A stretch of 64,000 bases of DNA from Betaproteobacteria bacterium. GTDB taxonomy: Bacteria > Pseudomonadota > Gammaproteobacteria > Burkholderiales > Burkholderiaceae_F. Positions within the stretch are counted from its first letter, which is position 1. Every line of letters starts with the position of its first letter. The position numbers were made by a program, and so were the translations under genes. The notes beneath the pieces were generated by a model. That model saw only the letters and a program-made list of their open reading frames with translations, did no database searches and was not told the origin of the DNA. Of the stretch, positions 9,731 through 19,716 are shown piece after piece. The stretch lies in assembly GCA_005882215.1 (NCBI GenBank), contig VBCK01000116.1:1-64000 (forward strand). Reading direction: 5' to 3'.

Positions 9731-12700
9731 TCAGGCGAGGAACTGCAGCGTCGCGGGCACCTGGCGCCGCAGCAGCGCGGCGCGGGCGGACCATTGCGTT
9801 TCAGCGTCCAGCGCCTCGAGAAACCGCACCTCGTTGGCCGCGAGCAACGCGATCGGCACGCCATCGCGGTAAAGAATGCGATTGCCGGTCAGTGCGGGCA
9901 AGCGCGGTCCGGGGGTCAGGACGCCGACCAGGTTCAGCGGATCGGCGCCGCTCAGGCTGACCAGAGCGCCGGCGCGTTCGCGCCGGCGCACGTCGCGCAT
10001 CAGGCCGATCGCTTCCGGTACGGCAAACTGTTCCCCGGTGACGCCGGACACGAAGCGCCCGCCGCGAATCTCGCCGCGCGCTTCCAGCCTCCGGTAGCTC
10101 CTGAGCAGGTTTCTCCACGGTGGCAGCCAATCGGCTTCGCGCGCGACCAGGCGCCAGAACACGACGCCGTAGCGCCGCAGCAGCGTGCGTGCCACATGCT
10201 CGACGACCTCGGGATCCTCGACGGCGTCGCGCAGGCCGGCTGCGCTTGCCGGCCGCATGCGTCGCGCCAGCGCCCAGCGGCCGGCGTCCTCGATCCCGAA
10301 CAACGCCGTGCGGCGCAATCGACGGCCGCGGTCGATGCCGCGGCCGTCCAGGCTGCGGCGGCGCTCCGAGGGCACCAGCAGCGCGCGCAGGCCGCCGAAG
10401 CTGTCGGCATTGACCAGGCCCTGCGCCACCAGCTCGCCAAGCGCGTCCTCGACCTGCGTGCGCAGCAGCCCGGTGCCCTCGACGATCTCGTCGAAGAACG
10501 ACGCGCCGTGCGCCGTGATGAACTCGACGACCCGCTGCGCGCGCGACGTCGGCGGCGTGCCGGTGCCGTCGCGCGCGAGCGCGGCCCAGATCGCGAGGTT
10601 GCGTCGCGACGCCAGCACGATCGGCGTCGTGCGGACAGGGCTCGGAGTGCGTTCGCCGCTCGCGTGAAGCGGCGCGATGCGCGTCCACACCACGCGGCCG
10701 GCGCGGCTCAGCTCGTCGAGCCACACCGGGTCGTACTCGTTGACCCGCGCCGGCAGGATCTCGGTCTCCCAGGCGGCGGCGGGCGCCTCGAACCCCTCGA
10801 GCTGCGCCACGATGTTGGCCACCGCGTCGGCGCCCTCGACGCGCGCTTCGGGCGCCACGCGCTGCCATTCGAACAGGAAACGCAGGAAGTCGCGCGCTTC
10901 GACGGGTTCGATCTCCCGGCGCAGCCGGTTCACCGTGTAGCGGTGGATGCGCGCCAGCAGCCGGCGTTCGCACCATTCGGTCGCGCCGGGTGCCGACCCG
11001 ATGCCCGCACCGTTGTGCGCGCTGTTGCTCAATTCGAGCGGCGTGAAGCTTCCGCGCATCACCGAGCCCTCGGATTCGAGCGCCAGCAGCGCGGCATCGA
11101 TCTGCGACTCGGGCAACGCGAGCGAGGCGGCCAGCTCGCGCGCGCTGACGGGCCCCAGGCCCTGCAGGCGGTCGCGCAGGATCTCGACCAGGGCCTCCGG
11201 CCATACCTCCTCGCGCACGCGCCGGATCGCGTCAAGATCAAGCTTGCCCAGGTCGGCCGCCGTTTCGGCGTCGATCCAGCGGCGGGCCAGTACCGCCTGG
11301 GTGCGCCGCTCCTCCAGGGGCGCATCGTCCAGATAGGCGTACGGCCGCGCGGCCAGGATCTCGAGCGCGAGCGGCGAAGGCTCCGTCAGGTCGCGTGCGA
11401 CAACGCGGATTTTGCCGTGCTCGATCGCGTCCAGCACGCGCTCGAGCCCGTCGATGTCCATCGCTTCGTGCAGGCAATCGTCGATCGTCTGCCGCACCAG
11501 CGGATGGTCGGGAATCTCGCGGTCGCCCACGATGTTCTCGCCGCAGGCGACCTGGTCGGGGAAAATCGTCGCCATCAGGTCTTCGGCCGCCATCCGCTGC
11601 AGCTGGGCAGGGACCTTGCGACCGCCCTGGAAACGCAGCAGCGCCAGCGCCACCGACGCGTTCCAGCGCCAGCGGGTGCCGAACATCGGCGCATCGAGCA
11701 GCGCCTGCACCAGCAGCGGCCGAACCGTGCCGGCCGACAGGTAGCGCGCAACGTCCGCCAACGGAAAACTGTGGGCGGTGGCGAGCGACAGCACGATCGC
11801 ATCCTCGGTCGCCGCCGCCTGCAGCTCGAAGTCGAACTTGCGGCAGAACCTCTTGCGCAGCGCCAAGCCCCACGCACGATTGATCCGGCTGCCGAGCGGC
11901 GAATGCACGATGAGCTGCATGCCGCCCGATTCGTCGAAGAAGCGCTCGAGCACGATCGTGTCGACGGTGGGCAGCACGCCGAGCGCCGCATTCGCGGCCG
12001 CCAGGTAGTCGACGACCTGTTCCGCGGCCGCTGCCGCCAGGCCAACCGCGCCGCTCAGCCAGGCGAGGGCCTGTGCGCGCCCGCCGGCGGCGAGGCGCTC
12101 TGCGATCGCCTGACGCAGGTCCGAGACCGCCTGCGACAGCTCGGCCGTGCGGCCGGGCGCCTCGCCGAGCCAGAACGGCATCGTCGGCGCTTGGCCGTGG
12201 GCATCCTCGACGCGTACGGTGCCGCGCTCGATCCGCATGATCCGGTAGGAATGATTGCCGAGCTGGAACACGTCGCCGGCCAGGCTCTCGACCGCGAAGT
12301 CCTCGTTGACGGTGCCGATCACCTGCGCCTGCGGCTCGAGCATGACCGTGTAATCGGCCGTGTCGGGAATCGTTCCACCCGAGGTGACAGCCGCCAGCGC
12401 GGCGCCGCGCCGCCCGCGCAGCACGCCGTTGACGGCATCGCGATGCAGATGGGCGCTGCGGCGCCCGCGCCGGGTGTGAAAGCCGTCGGACAGCATTCGA
12501 ACCACCTCGGCGAACTCCTCGTGCGTGAGCTCGCGGAATGGGGTAGCGCGCCGCACGCGCTCGAACAGCGCCTCCTCGCTCCACTCCTGCGATGCGACCT
12601 CGGCAACGATCTGCTGCGCCAGCACGTCCAGTGGCTTGGCCGGCAGCGAGAGCCGGTCGAGCTCGCCGCGCCGAACGGCGTCCAGCAGCGCGGCGCACTC

Positions 12701-13882
12701 GCACAGCTCGTCGCGCGAAAGCGGAAACAGTCGCCCCTTCGGCACTCCCGCGACGGCATGACCCGAACGGCCGACCCGCTGCAGCAGCGCGGCGATCGAC
12801 CGGGTCGAGCCGATTTGGCACACCAGATCGACCTCGCCGATGTCGATTCCGAGCTCGAGCGAGGCGGTCGCCACCAGCGCGCGCAACTCGCCGCGCTTCA
12901 GGCGCCTTTCCGCATCGAGCCGCTGCTCGCGCGCGAGGCTGCCATGGTGGGCGGTCACGTATTGATCGCCGATGCGTTCTGACAGGTGGCGTGCCGCGCG
13001 TTCGGCAAGGCGGCGCGTGTTGACGAAGATCAGCGTCGTGCGGTGCTCGCGCACCAGCTCGGCGAGCCGGTCGTAGACCTGCTGCCACACTTCGCCCGAC
13101 ATCACCGCTTCGAGTGGGGAAGACGGGAGCTCGATCGCGAGGTCGCGCGCGCGGACGTGACCCGTATCCACGATCGCGCAGGCCGGCACGCCGCCCGCAT
13201 CGGTTCGGTCGCCGACCAGGAAGCGTGCGATTTCTTCGATCGGCTTCTGCGTGGCCGACAGCCCGATCCGTATGGGTTCGCGCCCGGTGAGAGCCTCCAG
13301 CCGCTCCAGCGACAGCGCCAGGTGCGCTCCGCGCTTGTTCGGCGCCAGCGCGTGGATCTCGTCGACGATCACCGTGCGGGTCGTCGCGAGCATGCGGCGG
13401 CCGGACCGGCTGGTCAGCAGGATGTACAGCGATTCCGGGGTCGTGACGACGATGTGGGGCGGGCGACGGCGCATGCTCGCGCGTTCGCTCTGCGGCGTAT
13501 CGCCGGTACGCACCTGCGTGCGGATCTCGACATCGGGCAGGCCCAGCCGCTCCAGTTCGGCACGGACTCCGGCCACGGGCGCTTCGAGGTTGCGCTGGAT
13601 GTCGTTCGAAAGCGCTTTCAACGGCGAGACGTACAGCACGTGCGTCTCGTCGGTCAGCCCATGCTCGATGCCCTCGCGCACCAGCGCGTCGATCGCGGCC
13701 AGAAACGCGGCCAGCGTCTTGCCCGAACCGGTCGGCGCGGCGACCAGCGCGTGCCGCCCGGCCTTGATCGCGGGCCACGCTTCGAGCTGTGCGGCCGTCG
13801 GCGCAGCGAAGGCCGACGCGAACCAGGCCCGGGTCGCCGGATGAAAAAGCTCGAGCACGTCGTTGCCCTCACTGCTTCCCAT
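9731..13882 (-). CDS. lhr: Lhr-type large ATP-dependent helicase (DEAD/DEAH superfamily 2)
   Basis: This is a 1383-residue superfamily 2 helicase of the 'large helicase-related' type, expected to unwind DNA/RNA hybrids or DNA with 3'-5' polarity. Near the N-terminus are Walker [16 protein letters not shown], motif Ia [22 protein letters not shown], motif II VDEIHAL and motif III LSATQK. RecA2 follows, with [27 protein letters not shown] and QRVGRSGH. The long C-terminal part matches the Lhr extension, ending with a DUF1998-less core. It is close in length to E. coli Lhr (about 1500). Its function may relate to repair, given the downstream DNA ligase and rtcB on the same strand. Confidence 0.92.
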   Translation of the reverse strand: MGSSEGNDVLELFHPATRAWFASAFAAPTAAQLEAWPAIKAGRHALVAAPTGSGKTLAAFLAAIDALVREGIEHGLTDETHVLYVSPLKALSNDIQRNLEAPVAGVRAELERLGLPDVEIRTQVRTGDTPQSERASMRRRPPHIVVTTPESLYILLTSRSGRRMLATTRTVIVDEIHALAPNKRGAHLALSLERLEALTGREPIRIGLSATQKPIEEIARFLVGDRTDAGGVPACAIVDTGHVRARDLAIELPSSPLEAVMSGEVWQQVYDRLAELVREHRTTLIFVNTRRLAERAARHLSERIGDQYVTAHHGSLAREQRLDAERRLKRGELRALVATASLELGIDIGEVDLVCQIGSTRSIAALLQRVGRSGHAVAGVPKGRLFPLSRDELCECAALLDAVRRGELDRLSLPAKPLDVLAQQIVAEVASQEWSEEALFERVRRATPFRELTHEEFAEVVRMLSDGFHTRRGRRSAHLHRDAVNGVLRGRRGAALAAVTSGGTIPDTADYTVMLEPQAQVIGTVNEDFAVESLAGDVFQLGNHSYRIMRIERGTVRVEDAHGQAPTMPFWLGEAPGRTAELSQAVSDLRQAIAERLAAGGRAQALAWLSGAVGLAAAAAEQVVDYLAAANAALGVLPTVDTIVLERFFDESGGMQLIVHSPLGSRINRAWGLALRKRFCRKFDFELQAAATEDAIVLSLATAHSFPLADVARYLSAGTVRPLLVQALLDAPMFGTRWRWNASVALALLRFQGGRKVPAQLQRMAAEDLMATIFPDQVACGENIVGDREIPDHPLVRQTIDDCLHEAMDIDGLERVLDAIEHGKIRVVARDLTEPSPLALEILAARPYAYLDDAPLEERRTQAVLARRWIDAETAADLGKLDLDAIRRVREEVWPEALVEILRDRLQGLGPVSARELAASLALPESQIDAALLALESEGSVMRGSFTPLELSNSAHNGAGIGSAPGATEWCERRLLARIHRYTVNRLRREIEPVEARDFLRFLFEWQRVAPEARVEGADAVANIVAQLEGFEAPAAAWETEILPARVNEYDPVWLDELSRAGRVVWTRIAPLHASGERTPSPVRTTPIVLASRRNLAIWAALARDGTGTPPTSRAQRVVEFITAHGASFFDEIVEGTGLLRTQVEDALGELVAQGLVNADSFGGLRALLVPSERRRSLDGRGIDRGRRLRRTALFGIEDAGRWALARRMRPASAAGLRDAVEDPEVVEHVARTLLRRYGVVFWRLVAREADWLPPWRNLLRSYRRLEARGEIRGGRFVSGVTGEQFAVPEAIGLMRDVRRRERAGALVSLSGADPLNLVGVLTPGPRLPALTGNRILYRDGVPIALLAANEVRFLEALDAETQWSARAALLRRQVPATLQFLA

Positions 13883-13948
13883 CCGCGAACGATACCGCCG
13901 AATCCCGATCCCGTTTCAGGGCCGGGCCGGCACGACGTTCGTCGCTCG

Positions 13949-15376
13949 CTAATGGTTGCCAACCTGCTGCACGTTGGCATTGCCATCTTCGTAGACAGCG
14001 ACACAACCGTTATTGCTGCCGCAAATTCCCGCACCCACGGTTGTGGTATCCCCGCCGGCGCGGATCACCGCAAACGGCGCCACTTGCGGAACGTAGATGC
14101 GGTTGAGCTTGGAATCAGCCGCCACCGAGTGCGAGTTCTGAGATTGCGGGATGGTCTCGATCAGCAGATTCGTTTTCGCGTCGATCACCCCGAGCACGGC
14201 CCCGCCAAGCGGCGCCGGACAGCCACCCGGCAGTCCACACGCCCGGCTGGAGGCCGTGTAATAGCGCTCGTCGCCGTCGCAGTACCAGACCTCATCCGAG
14301 CCCGTAACCCCGCCGATGGCGGCAGAATGCCCGTTCTTCGCCTTGATGACCAGCGTGGTGGTGTTGCTGGGGTTGTTCTGCGGGGTACAGCCCAGGAGCA
14401 GATTGCCATTCGGCCCGACCGTGGCACCGTTCGGTCCACACCCGCTGAGGTTTACCACCCCCGTGTTCGTTTTCTTCTCGAAGGCCCCGATCTGCACGGA
14501 CGCCGTCGTCAGGGCGGTCGGATCGACCACCAACAGCCCGCCGTCGCAGGTAATGGCGCCGGGCAACTGTCCGTAATTGCAGCCCGCCGGGTTGTTCGCG
14601 ATGACCGGAATCGACACATAGAAGCGCGCGGTCTTGGGCTCCCACGCCGGCTGCTCAAGCGACAAGCCCAAGCCCGGTGGAACGATGGCAGGGTCGACCG
14701 TGATCCGGCTGATCACATGCGTATTGCTGGCACTCATATCGCCATTGGCCGCCAACAGTGTCGCAAATGGCGGGTCGTCTGCGTTGTTTGCCGCGAGCAG
14801 CAAGGTGCCGTCCGCCGTCAATGCCATTTCATCCACTCTCATGGTGCCGCCGGTGCTGACGACCTGTTGGGTGGCGGACTGGGCGGGGGCATCCAGATCG
14901 ATCACATGCAGCGTGCTGTCGCCGTCACCGGCGTAGAGCCACCTGCCATGCGACGTGACGCCGTCGGGGCCGGAGATATTGTTGTTCACGCCGCCGGCGG
15001 CGTTGAGCTTGACGCCGACGAAACCGCCGATGGTCCGCTTGAAGGTGTTGCTCTTCGTGTCGATGACGTCGATGCCCGAATTCGAGCGGTCGCTCAGGTA
15101 GTACTCAGAGCGATCCGCGTCGACCCAGCTGATATCGAACGACCGGAGCGGATTGCCCGGGATCTGAATCGCGGTAAGGCACCTCGTTTCGGTCGTGATA
15201 GGTGCCCCCAGGCCGCTGCACGGACCTGCGAACGCGATACCGGGTACCGCCAGCGACGCGGCCCCGATCAGCGCTGGAGCAGCGAAAAGCGCGGCCACGC
15301 GAGTGCAACATGGCGCGGATACCTTACGGCAGTCAAATCTTCCTTGGGCAAACCTCCTGCGCACGAAGATGCTCAT
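13949..15376 (-). CDS. Secreted beta-propeller (YVTN/NHL-like) protein of unknown function
   Basis: This 475-residue protein has a long positively charged N-terminus and then a hydrophobic export segment ending in IAFAGPC. The rest is made of short repeated beta units that mix DISWVDADRSEYYLSDRSN, IDVIDTKSNTF and LHVIDLDAPA, typical of six- or seven-bladed YVTN/lactonase-like propellers. Several Cys pairs suggest disulphides in the periplasm or outside the cell. The start is preceded by a strong GGAGGAG. No catalytic motif was recognised. It could be a sugar-lactone-type hydrolase relative or a binding protein. Confidence 0.8.
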   Translation of the reverse strand: MSIFVRRRFAQGRFDCRKVSAPCCTRVAALFAAPALIGAASLAVPGIAFAGPCSGLGAPITTETRCLTAIQIPGNPLRSFDISWVDADRSEYYLSDRSNSGIDVIDTKSNTFKRTIGGFVGVKLNAAGGVNNNISGPDGVTSHGRWLYAGDGDSTLHVIDLDAPAQSATQQVVSTGGTMRVDEMALTADGTLLLAANNADDPPFATLLAANGDMSASNTHVISRITVDPAIVPPGLGLSLEQPAWEPKTARFYVSIPVIANNPAGCNYGQLPGAITCDGGLLVVDPTALTTASVQIGAFEKKTNTGVVNLSGCGPNGATVGPNGNLLLGCTPQNNPSNTTTLVIKAKNGHSAAIGGVTGSDEVWYCDGDERYYTASSRACGLPGGCPAPLGGAVLGVIDAKTNLLIETIPQSQNSHSVAADSKLNRIYVPQVAPFAVIRAGGDTTTVGAGICGSNNGCVAVYEDGNANVQQVGNH

Positions 15377-15797
15377 CAGAGTCTCCTCCGCCTGAGTGCC
15401 CTGTGCGAGCCCAACGCTCGCTCCAAACCCGGGGCTCAAGGCCGGCGGATGTTGCCAGACTCCTTGTTCAAAGCCGATGCACTCAACACCTGAATAGAGG
15501 TCTGGAGAGATTCGGGGTGGGTTATTCCCCATAGGAAGGCCCGGGCGGTCTCATTGCGGAGAAGGCCAGGAACCCAGATCCTTGGTCGAAAAATTACCCA
15601 AGTCGCGTGCGCGATCGTTCGACGGGGTAACCACCCTATCCGCCGCGGCGCTTCGAGCGCACGGAACAATGCTTGGCCACTTCGGCGTTGATGGAATGAC
15701 GCCGTAATTCCATACGGCGACCGCGTCCAGCGTTGAGTGGATTGCTCCTCCCGGATGGCGTCCTGAGCAAGGCACTGGCAAGCGAAAGTCCCTACGC
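15377..15797. other. Intergenic stretch without a recognisable gene
   Basis: About 420 bases separate the propeller gene and an alpha/beta hydrolase gene, both on the minus strand. Open frames cross it on both strands, but none has family-like sequence or a good ribosome-binding site, and they overlap the neighbouring gene end. Composition is less GC-biased than the flanking genes. It probably contains the propeller gene's promoter; the GGAGGAG ribosome-binding site is at 15383-15389. Confidence 0.5.
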
Positions 15798-16481
15798 TCA
15801 GCTTCCGACCGCCCGGCCAACCCATGCTCTGCAGGCCTCACCCACCTCGGCCAACACATCCTCGTCGGTGCGCCCCGATGACTTCAGAACATGGAAGCTG
15901 TGATCGGCCCCCTCCAGCCAATGCATGGTCCATCGGTCGGACAGGCGGCCGATCGCCTGGTCCATCAGGTCGCGCTGGCAAAGCGCGTCCCGCGTGCCAT
16001 TGAAGCACAGGACTGGAACCTGGATCTGTTCGAGGTGTGCGTCGCGCAGCTTCTCCGGCCGGCCGGCCGGGTGCAGCGGATACGCGAGCAGCAGCAGGCC
16101 ATCGCAGGGATACGAGTCGGCAGCGAGCATGGACGCGACCCGCCCGCCCATCGACCGTCCACCGAGGATCAGCATCTGCGGCTTCACGATCCGGCGAACG
16201 TGCTCGGCAACGGCGACGTAACACTGCTTCAGGCGGGGCATCGGATCGGGGGCACTCGATTTTTTCTCGCGATAGAGGAAGTTGAACCGGACTACCTGCA
16301 GGCCGCGCCTGCGCAACTGCTCACTGGCGGCGAGCGCGCGCTGGTCATTGATGTGACCGCCGGCGCCGTGTGCGCAAATGAACAGTGCGCCGGTAGGATG
16401 GGCGAGGGCGGGCTCGAAAACCGCAGAGGTCTCTTCGTCGGCGCCGACTTTGACCCGCCACGATCCTGCCAGATCATTCAC
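15798..16481 (-). CDS. Alpha/beta hydrolase (KANL3/Tex30 or dienelactone-hydrolase-like)
   Basis: This 227-residue cytoplasmic hydrolase shows an oxyanion-side motif AHGAGG and FNFLYRE. The nucleophile elbow is GGRSMGGR (Ser), an acid is likely in FNGTRDAL, and the catalytic His is in LEGADHSFHV. These features match the KANL3/Tex30-like alpha/beta hydrolase group commonly annotated as dienelactone hydrolase. The substrate is unknown. It lies 35 bases downstream of another alpha/beta hydrolase on the same strand, so the two are probably co-transcribed. Confidence 0.85.
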   Translation of the reverse strand: MNDLAGSWRVKVGADEETSAVFEPALAHPTGALFICAHGAGGHINDQRALAASEQLRRRGLQVVRFNFLYREKKSSAPDPMPRLKQCYVAVAEHVRRIVKPQMLILGGRSMGGRVASMLAADSYPCDGLLLLAYPLHPAGRPEKLRDAHLEQIQVPVLCFNGTRDALCQRDLMDQAIGRLSDRWTMHWLEGADHSFHVLKSSGRTDEDVLAEVGEACRAWVGRAVGS

Positions 16482-16516
16482 GCGGGTACCCCCTCCGAAG
16501 CGTCTTTCCTGCTCCG

Positions 16517-17410
16517 CTAAGAGGCAAGGCTACAGAACCGTGCAATCGCATCGGCGACGTCCTGCGGCGCTTCCCGTTGAGGGAAATGCCCAACGCCGCC
16601 CAACAAGATACGACGGTATGGACCGCTGAAGAAACCTTCCTTGCCCTCGGAACTGTCGGGATGGTTACAGGCATCCGCATTCCCGTGGAGTACAAGGGTC
16701 GGCACCGACAATACCGGCGCCGGGTTCAGTCGGGCGTCATCCGCAGCGTAGAAAGGATCGCCGGGCGCGTAAGCCCACCGGTGACGGTACGAATGCAGGA
16801 CGATGGCGGCCCAATCCGGGTTGTCGAAAGCCTCGGCGGCCTGGTCGTAGTCCTGCTGCGTGTACCAGCCGGCGGGTGACCACGTGTCCCACATCATGCG
16901 GGTGAAGGCGCGCCGATCCTGCTCGACGGCCCGCTGCCCTCTCGATGTGGCCATGAACCAGTGATACCAGTAGTTTCGCGCTTGCGCGTACGTGAGCGTT
17001 TGATTCGGATCGTTTGTCCCGTAGCCGACCGATAACAGAACCAGATAGGACGCCGCACCGGAGCGCAGTCCGCAAGCGTTGGCTGCTGCACGGGCTCCCC
17101 AGTCATGGCCGACGAGGATTGGCCCGACCAGACCCAGCGCATCGACAAACTCCAGCAGGTCCCGCCCCAGCGCCGAGAGCTGGCCGCTGCGCGGCGTATT
17201 GGAATCGCGAAACCGCGTTGGCCCGAAGCCACGCAGGGCGGGACAGAGAATGCGATAGCCGACGCCGGCCAGTCGCTCGGCGACCTTTGTCCAGCCTTCC
17301 GGGCAGTCAGGCCAGCCGTGCACCAGCACGACAGTACGCCGCCCGGCGGGGTTCCATTCCAGATAGCCAACGTCCAGTACGAGCGTGCTGACAATCGAAT
17401 AGTCCGGCAT
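16517..17410 (-). CDS. Alpha/beta hydrolase, epoxide hydrolase/haloalkane dehalogenase-like
   Basis: This 297-residue protein carries HGWPDCPEGW (the HGxP oxyanion motif of epoxide hydrolases) and GHDWGARAA, where the nucleophile is Asp rather than Ser. A C-terminal GGVGHFPQREAP supplies the catalytic His. Asp nucleophiles are typical of soluble epoxide hydrolases and dehalogenases, so hydrolysis of an epoxide or halogenated compound is the best guess. It diverges from the methyltransferase gene at 17507, with about 96 bases between them holding both promoters. Confidence 0.86.
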   Translation of the reverse strand: MPDYSIVSTLVLDVGYLEWNPAGRRTVVLVHGWPDCPEGWTKVAERLAGVGYRILCPALRGFGPTRFRDSNTPRSGQLSALGRDLLEFVDALGLVGPILVGHDWGARAAANACGLRSGAASYLVLLSVGYGTNDPNQTLTYAQARNYWYHWFMATSRGQRAVEQDRRAFTRMMWDTWSPAGWYTQQDYDQAAEAFDNPDWAAIVLHSYRHRWAYAPGDPFYAADDARLNPAPVLSVPTLVLHGNADACNHPDSSEGKEGFFSGPYRRILLGGVGHFPQREAPQDVADAIARFCSLAS

Positions 17411-17506
17411 CGTCCCCCCGCCACGGCCGAGCCAAAGCCGCCGTAGGATATCGTAGGGCTGAATTGAGTCTTCGATAACGAACGGCGTCCAGCGACGACC
17501 TGGTTT

Positions 17507-18358
17507 ATGAGCGCTTCGCCAGTCTCCAACGTTTCAGATACCGCGCGGTGGGTTGCCGTCTACCGCGCTTGGGAGTCTGCGAGGGCGGACGCTCTGTTCC
17601 ACGATCCGTACGCGGATTTGCTGGCGGGTGAGCGAGGGCGGGCCATCGCGGCCTTGATGCCGGCACAGGCGCGCAGCGGCTGGCCCCTGATCACGCGCAC
17701 CAAGCTCATCGACGATCTGCTGATGGACGCGATCGCACAGGGCTGCGACTGCGTTTTGAATCTGGCGGCCGGCCTGGACACCCGTCCATATCGGCTCGAC
17801 CTGCCCGCGCATCTGCAATGGGTCGAGGCGGATCTGCCGAACCTGATCGAGGAGAAGGAGCGACTGCTCGCTGATGCCCAACCGCGCTGCCAGCTTCGCC
17901 GGATGAAGGTCGATCTGGCCGACGCGGGCGCACGCGCCGCGGCGCTGAAGGAAGCGGTTGGACCATCAACCCGGCCCCTCGTCGTCACCGAGGGTCTGCT
18001 GGTCTATTTCGACGAAGTGCAGGTGCGTGCGCTGTCGGCGGACCTGTGCGCTCAAGCGGGCATTCGCTGGTGGATCCTCGATCTGGCGTCCCCGGCACTT
18101 GTTCAGTTGATGCGCAAGAGCATGGGTGCGCATCTGGCGAACGCACCGATGAGATTCGCGCCGCCGAGCGGCATCGCCTATTTCGAGGCACTCGGCTGGA
18201 GGGTCGCCAAAGTGCGCTCTATTTTCCACGCGGCCGCGCAATTGCGGCGCTTGCCATGGTTCCTGAGGATATTCCTGCTCTTCCCCGAGCCCGACCCCAG
18301 GAAACTGGGCGACGCGCGCTGGTCCGGTGTCGTGCAACTTGGACGCCCCGATCGATAG
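17507..18358 (+). CDS. Class I SAM-dependent methyltransferase, leucine carboxyl methyltransferase (PPM) family
   Basis: This 283-residue putative methyltransferase has the PPM/TIGR00027 signature VLNLAAGLDTRPYRL for SAM binding, preceded by DPYADLLAGERG and TRTKLIDDLL, and followed by VTEGLLVYF. Family members are usually O-methyltransferases acting on carboxylates, but few have known substrates. It stands alone on the plus strand and nearly touches the convergent VOC gene (six bases between stop codons). Confidence 0.86.
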   Translation: MSASPVSNVSDTARWVAVYRAWESARADALFHDPYADLLAGERGRAIAALMPAQARSGWPLITRTKLIDDLLMDAIAQGCDCVLNLAAGLDTRPYRLDLPAHLQWVEADLPNLIEEKERLLADAQPRCQLRRMKVDLADAGARAAALKEAVGPSTRPLVVTEGLLVYFDEVQVRALSADLCAQAGIRWWILDLASPALVQLMRKSMGAHLANAPMRFAPPSGIAYFEALGWRVAKVRSIFHAAAQLRRLPWFLRIFLLFPEPDPRKLGDARWSGVVQLGRPDR

Positions 18359-18363
18359 GAGGA

Positions 18364-18849
18364 TCAGGCTCCGCGCGTTCCCGCAAATGCGGCCTGCAGG
18401 GCAGCGATGTCGATCTTGACCATCTTCATCATCGCGTCCGACGCCCGCTTGGCCCTGGCTCGATCGGGCGCGGCCATCAACTCACCGAGAACGGTCGGGA
18501 CGATCTGCCACGAGAGACCGAAGCGATCTTTCAGCCAGCCGCACTGCTCGGCCGAGCCGCCCTCGAGAAGCGCGTTCCAGTAGCGGTCGAGTTCGGCCTG
18601 ATTGTCACAGTTGACGACGAAGGACACCGCGTGGTTGAACGGGTCGAGCGGCCCGGCGCTCATGGCGATGAAGGGCTGACCGAAGAGAACGAATTCGACG
18701 ACCTTCACCGACCCGGGCGGGCCGCTGGGCGATTCGCTCGGCAAAGAGGTGACATGGGTGACGCGTGAGTCGGGAAAGATGGAGGTGTAGAACGCCGCAG
18801 CCTCCTCGGCCTCTTTGGAATACCAGAGAAAAGGGGTGATCTTCTGCAT
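18364..18849 (-). CDS. VOC-superfamily protein, PhnB/3-demethylubiquinone methyltransferase-like
   Basis: This 161-residue vicinal-oxygen-chelate protein begins MQKITPFLWYSKEAEEAA and contains YTSIFPDSRVT, FIAMSAGP and GWLKDRFGLSWQIVP, all typical of the PhnB-like family often mis-annotated as 3-demethylubiquinone methyltransferase. No SAM-binding motif is present, so it is unlikely to be a methyltransferase itself. A clear AGGAGAG lies seven bases before the ATG. The role is unknown; relatives bind small metabolites or give resistance. Confidence 0.85.
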   Translation of the reverse strand: MQKITPFLWYSKEAEEAAAFYTSIFPDSRVTHVTSLPSESPSGPPGSVKVVEFVLFGQPFIAMSAGPLDPFNHAVSFVVNCDNQAELDRYWNALLEGGSAEQCGWLKDRFGLSWQIVPTVLGELMAAPDRARAKRASDAMMKMVKIDIAALQAAFAGTRGA

Positions 18850-19068
18850 GGATCTCTCCTGTTAGGGTAGGCGAGCAACACCGCTGCCAGTCGGCTTCAA
18901 AGCCACGGAAGCCTATCCCAGCGCGAAAGTGGTTCCCACTCCCTAGTCGATGGGCGGGGTACCGAATCGACATCACCCGTCAATTTTTTCCCAGCCAGGC
19001 CCGGAGCGAATTCGCCGCGGGCTTTCTGAAGGCTCACCATGTGGACGGCAGGGTTGAAGGCACCGGAA

Positions 19069-19671
19069 CTAAGGACCCTTGGCCGGTCCAATTTTCGGAA
19101 GCGCGCCCTCATCGTGACCGGCCTCGTTCGCGTCGTGATGCTGCGCATGCTGGTGCGGGTGCGCATCTGCGCTCTGCGCACCTACGATCGCGCGATAGGC
19201 TTCCGGCGAGAGTTCCGGAAGTTTGTGCAGAAACGCAACGATCGCCCAGATGCTGTCATCGTCGTGGGTCGCACCCCAGGCGGGCATGCCGGTCATTTTC
19301 AACCCATGCTTGATGATCCAGAACGTCTCTTGGGGACTGAGATCTGAGGCATCGACAAGATTCGGCGGCTGGGGATAGAGCCCGCGACGCAGCTCCGAGC
19401 TCTCAGTGCCCGGCGCGAGGTGGCACTTCGCGCACATCTGCGAGTAGTGTTCGGCGCCGATGGCGATCTGGGTCGGGTCACCGAGCGGCGGTATGGTAAT
19501 TCCACCCGCGCGCGCCGCAATCGATCGGTCGCGAGCGGCCTCCAGCAGCCATCTTGTAGCTGCCCAATGAGGATCATCGGCCGCGACATTGAAGACCCCG
19601 GAGAGCAGGATTCCAAGGCCCACAGCTACTGAGGTTATGAGGGCCAGTGCGGCGATCTTCAGCACGTTCAT
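19069..19671 (-). CDS. Class I cytochrome c with His-rich tail, in the copper cluster
   Basis: This 200-residue exported cytochrome c has an N-terminal hydrophobic signal/anchor, a heme motif CAKCH near residue 84, and a downstream Met ligand candidate in KMTGMPAWG. The last 35 residues are rich in His, Asp and Glu (for example HPHQHAQHHD) and probably bind metal. It lies 45 bases downstream of copB on the same strand, which suggests a role in copper handling or in electron transfer linked to the CopA oxidase. Cytochromes of this type recur in copper-resistance loci. Confidence 0.86.
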   Translation of the reverse strand: MNVLKIAALALITSVAVGLGILLSGVFNVAADDPHWAATRWLLEAARDRSIAARAGGITIPPLGDPTQIAIGAEHYSQMCAKCHLAPGTESSELRRGLYPQPPNLVDASDLSPQETFWIIKHGLKMTGMPAWGATHDDDSIWAIVAFLHKLPELSPEAYRAIVGAQSADAHPHQHAQHHDANEAGHDEGALPKIGPAKGP

Positions 19672-19716
19672 GAGTCACCCATTGCCAGGATGTTGTTGGT
19701 AGCGCGTGTCTGGTTG

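Noticed and set aside
9794-12982. Very long plus-strand open frame (over 1000 codons)
   Set aside because: It is antisense to the lhr helicase gene, is rich in Arg/Gln/Ala/His, lacks recognisable motifs, and exists because high GC suppresses stop codons.
15436-15859. Overlapping minus-strand frames between the propeller and hydrolase genes
   Set aside because: They overlap the hydrolase 3' end, lack ribosome-binding sites, and look random in composition.
18364-18849. A ubiquinone methyltransferase function for the VOC protein
   Set aside because: Although such names are common in databases, the protein has no SAM-binding motif and its fold is VOC.
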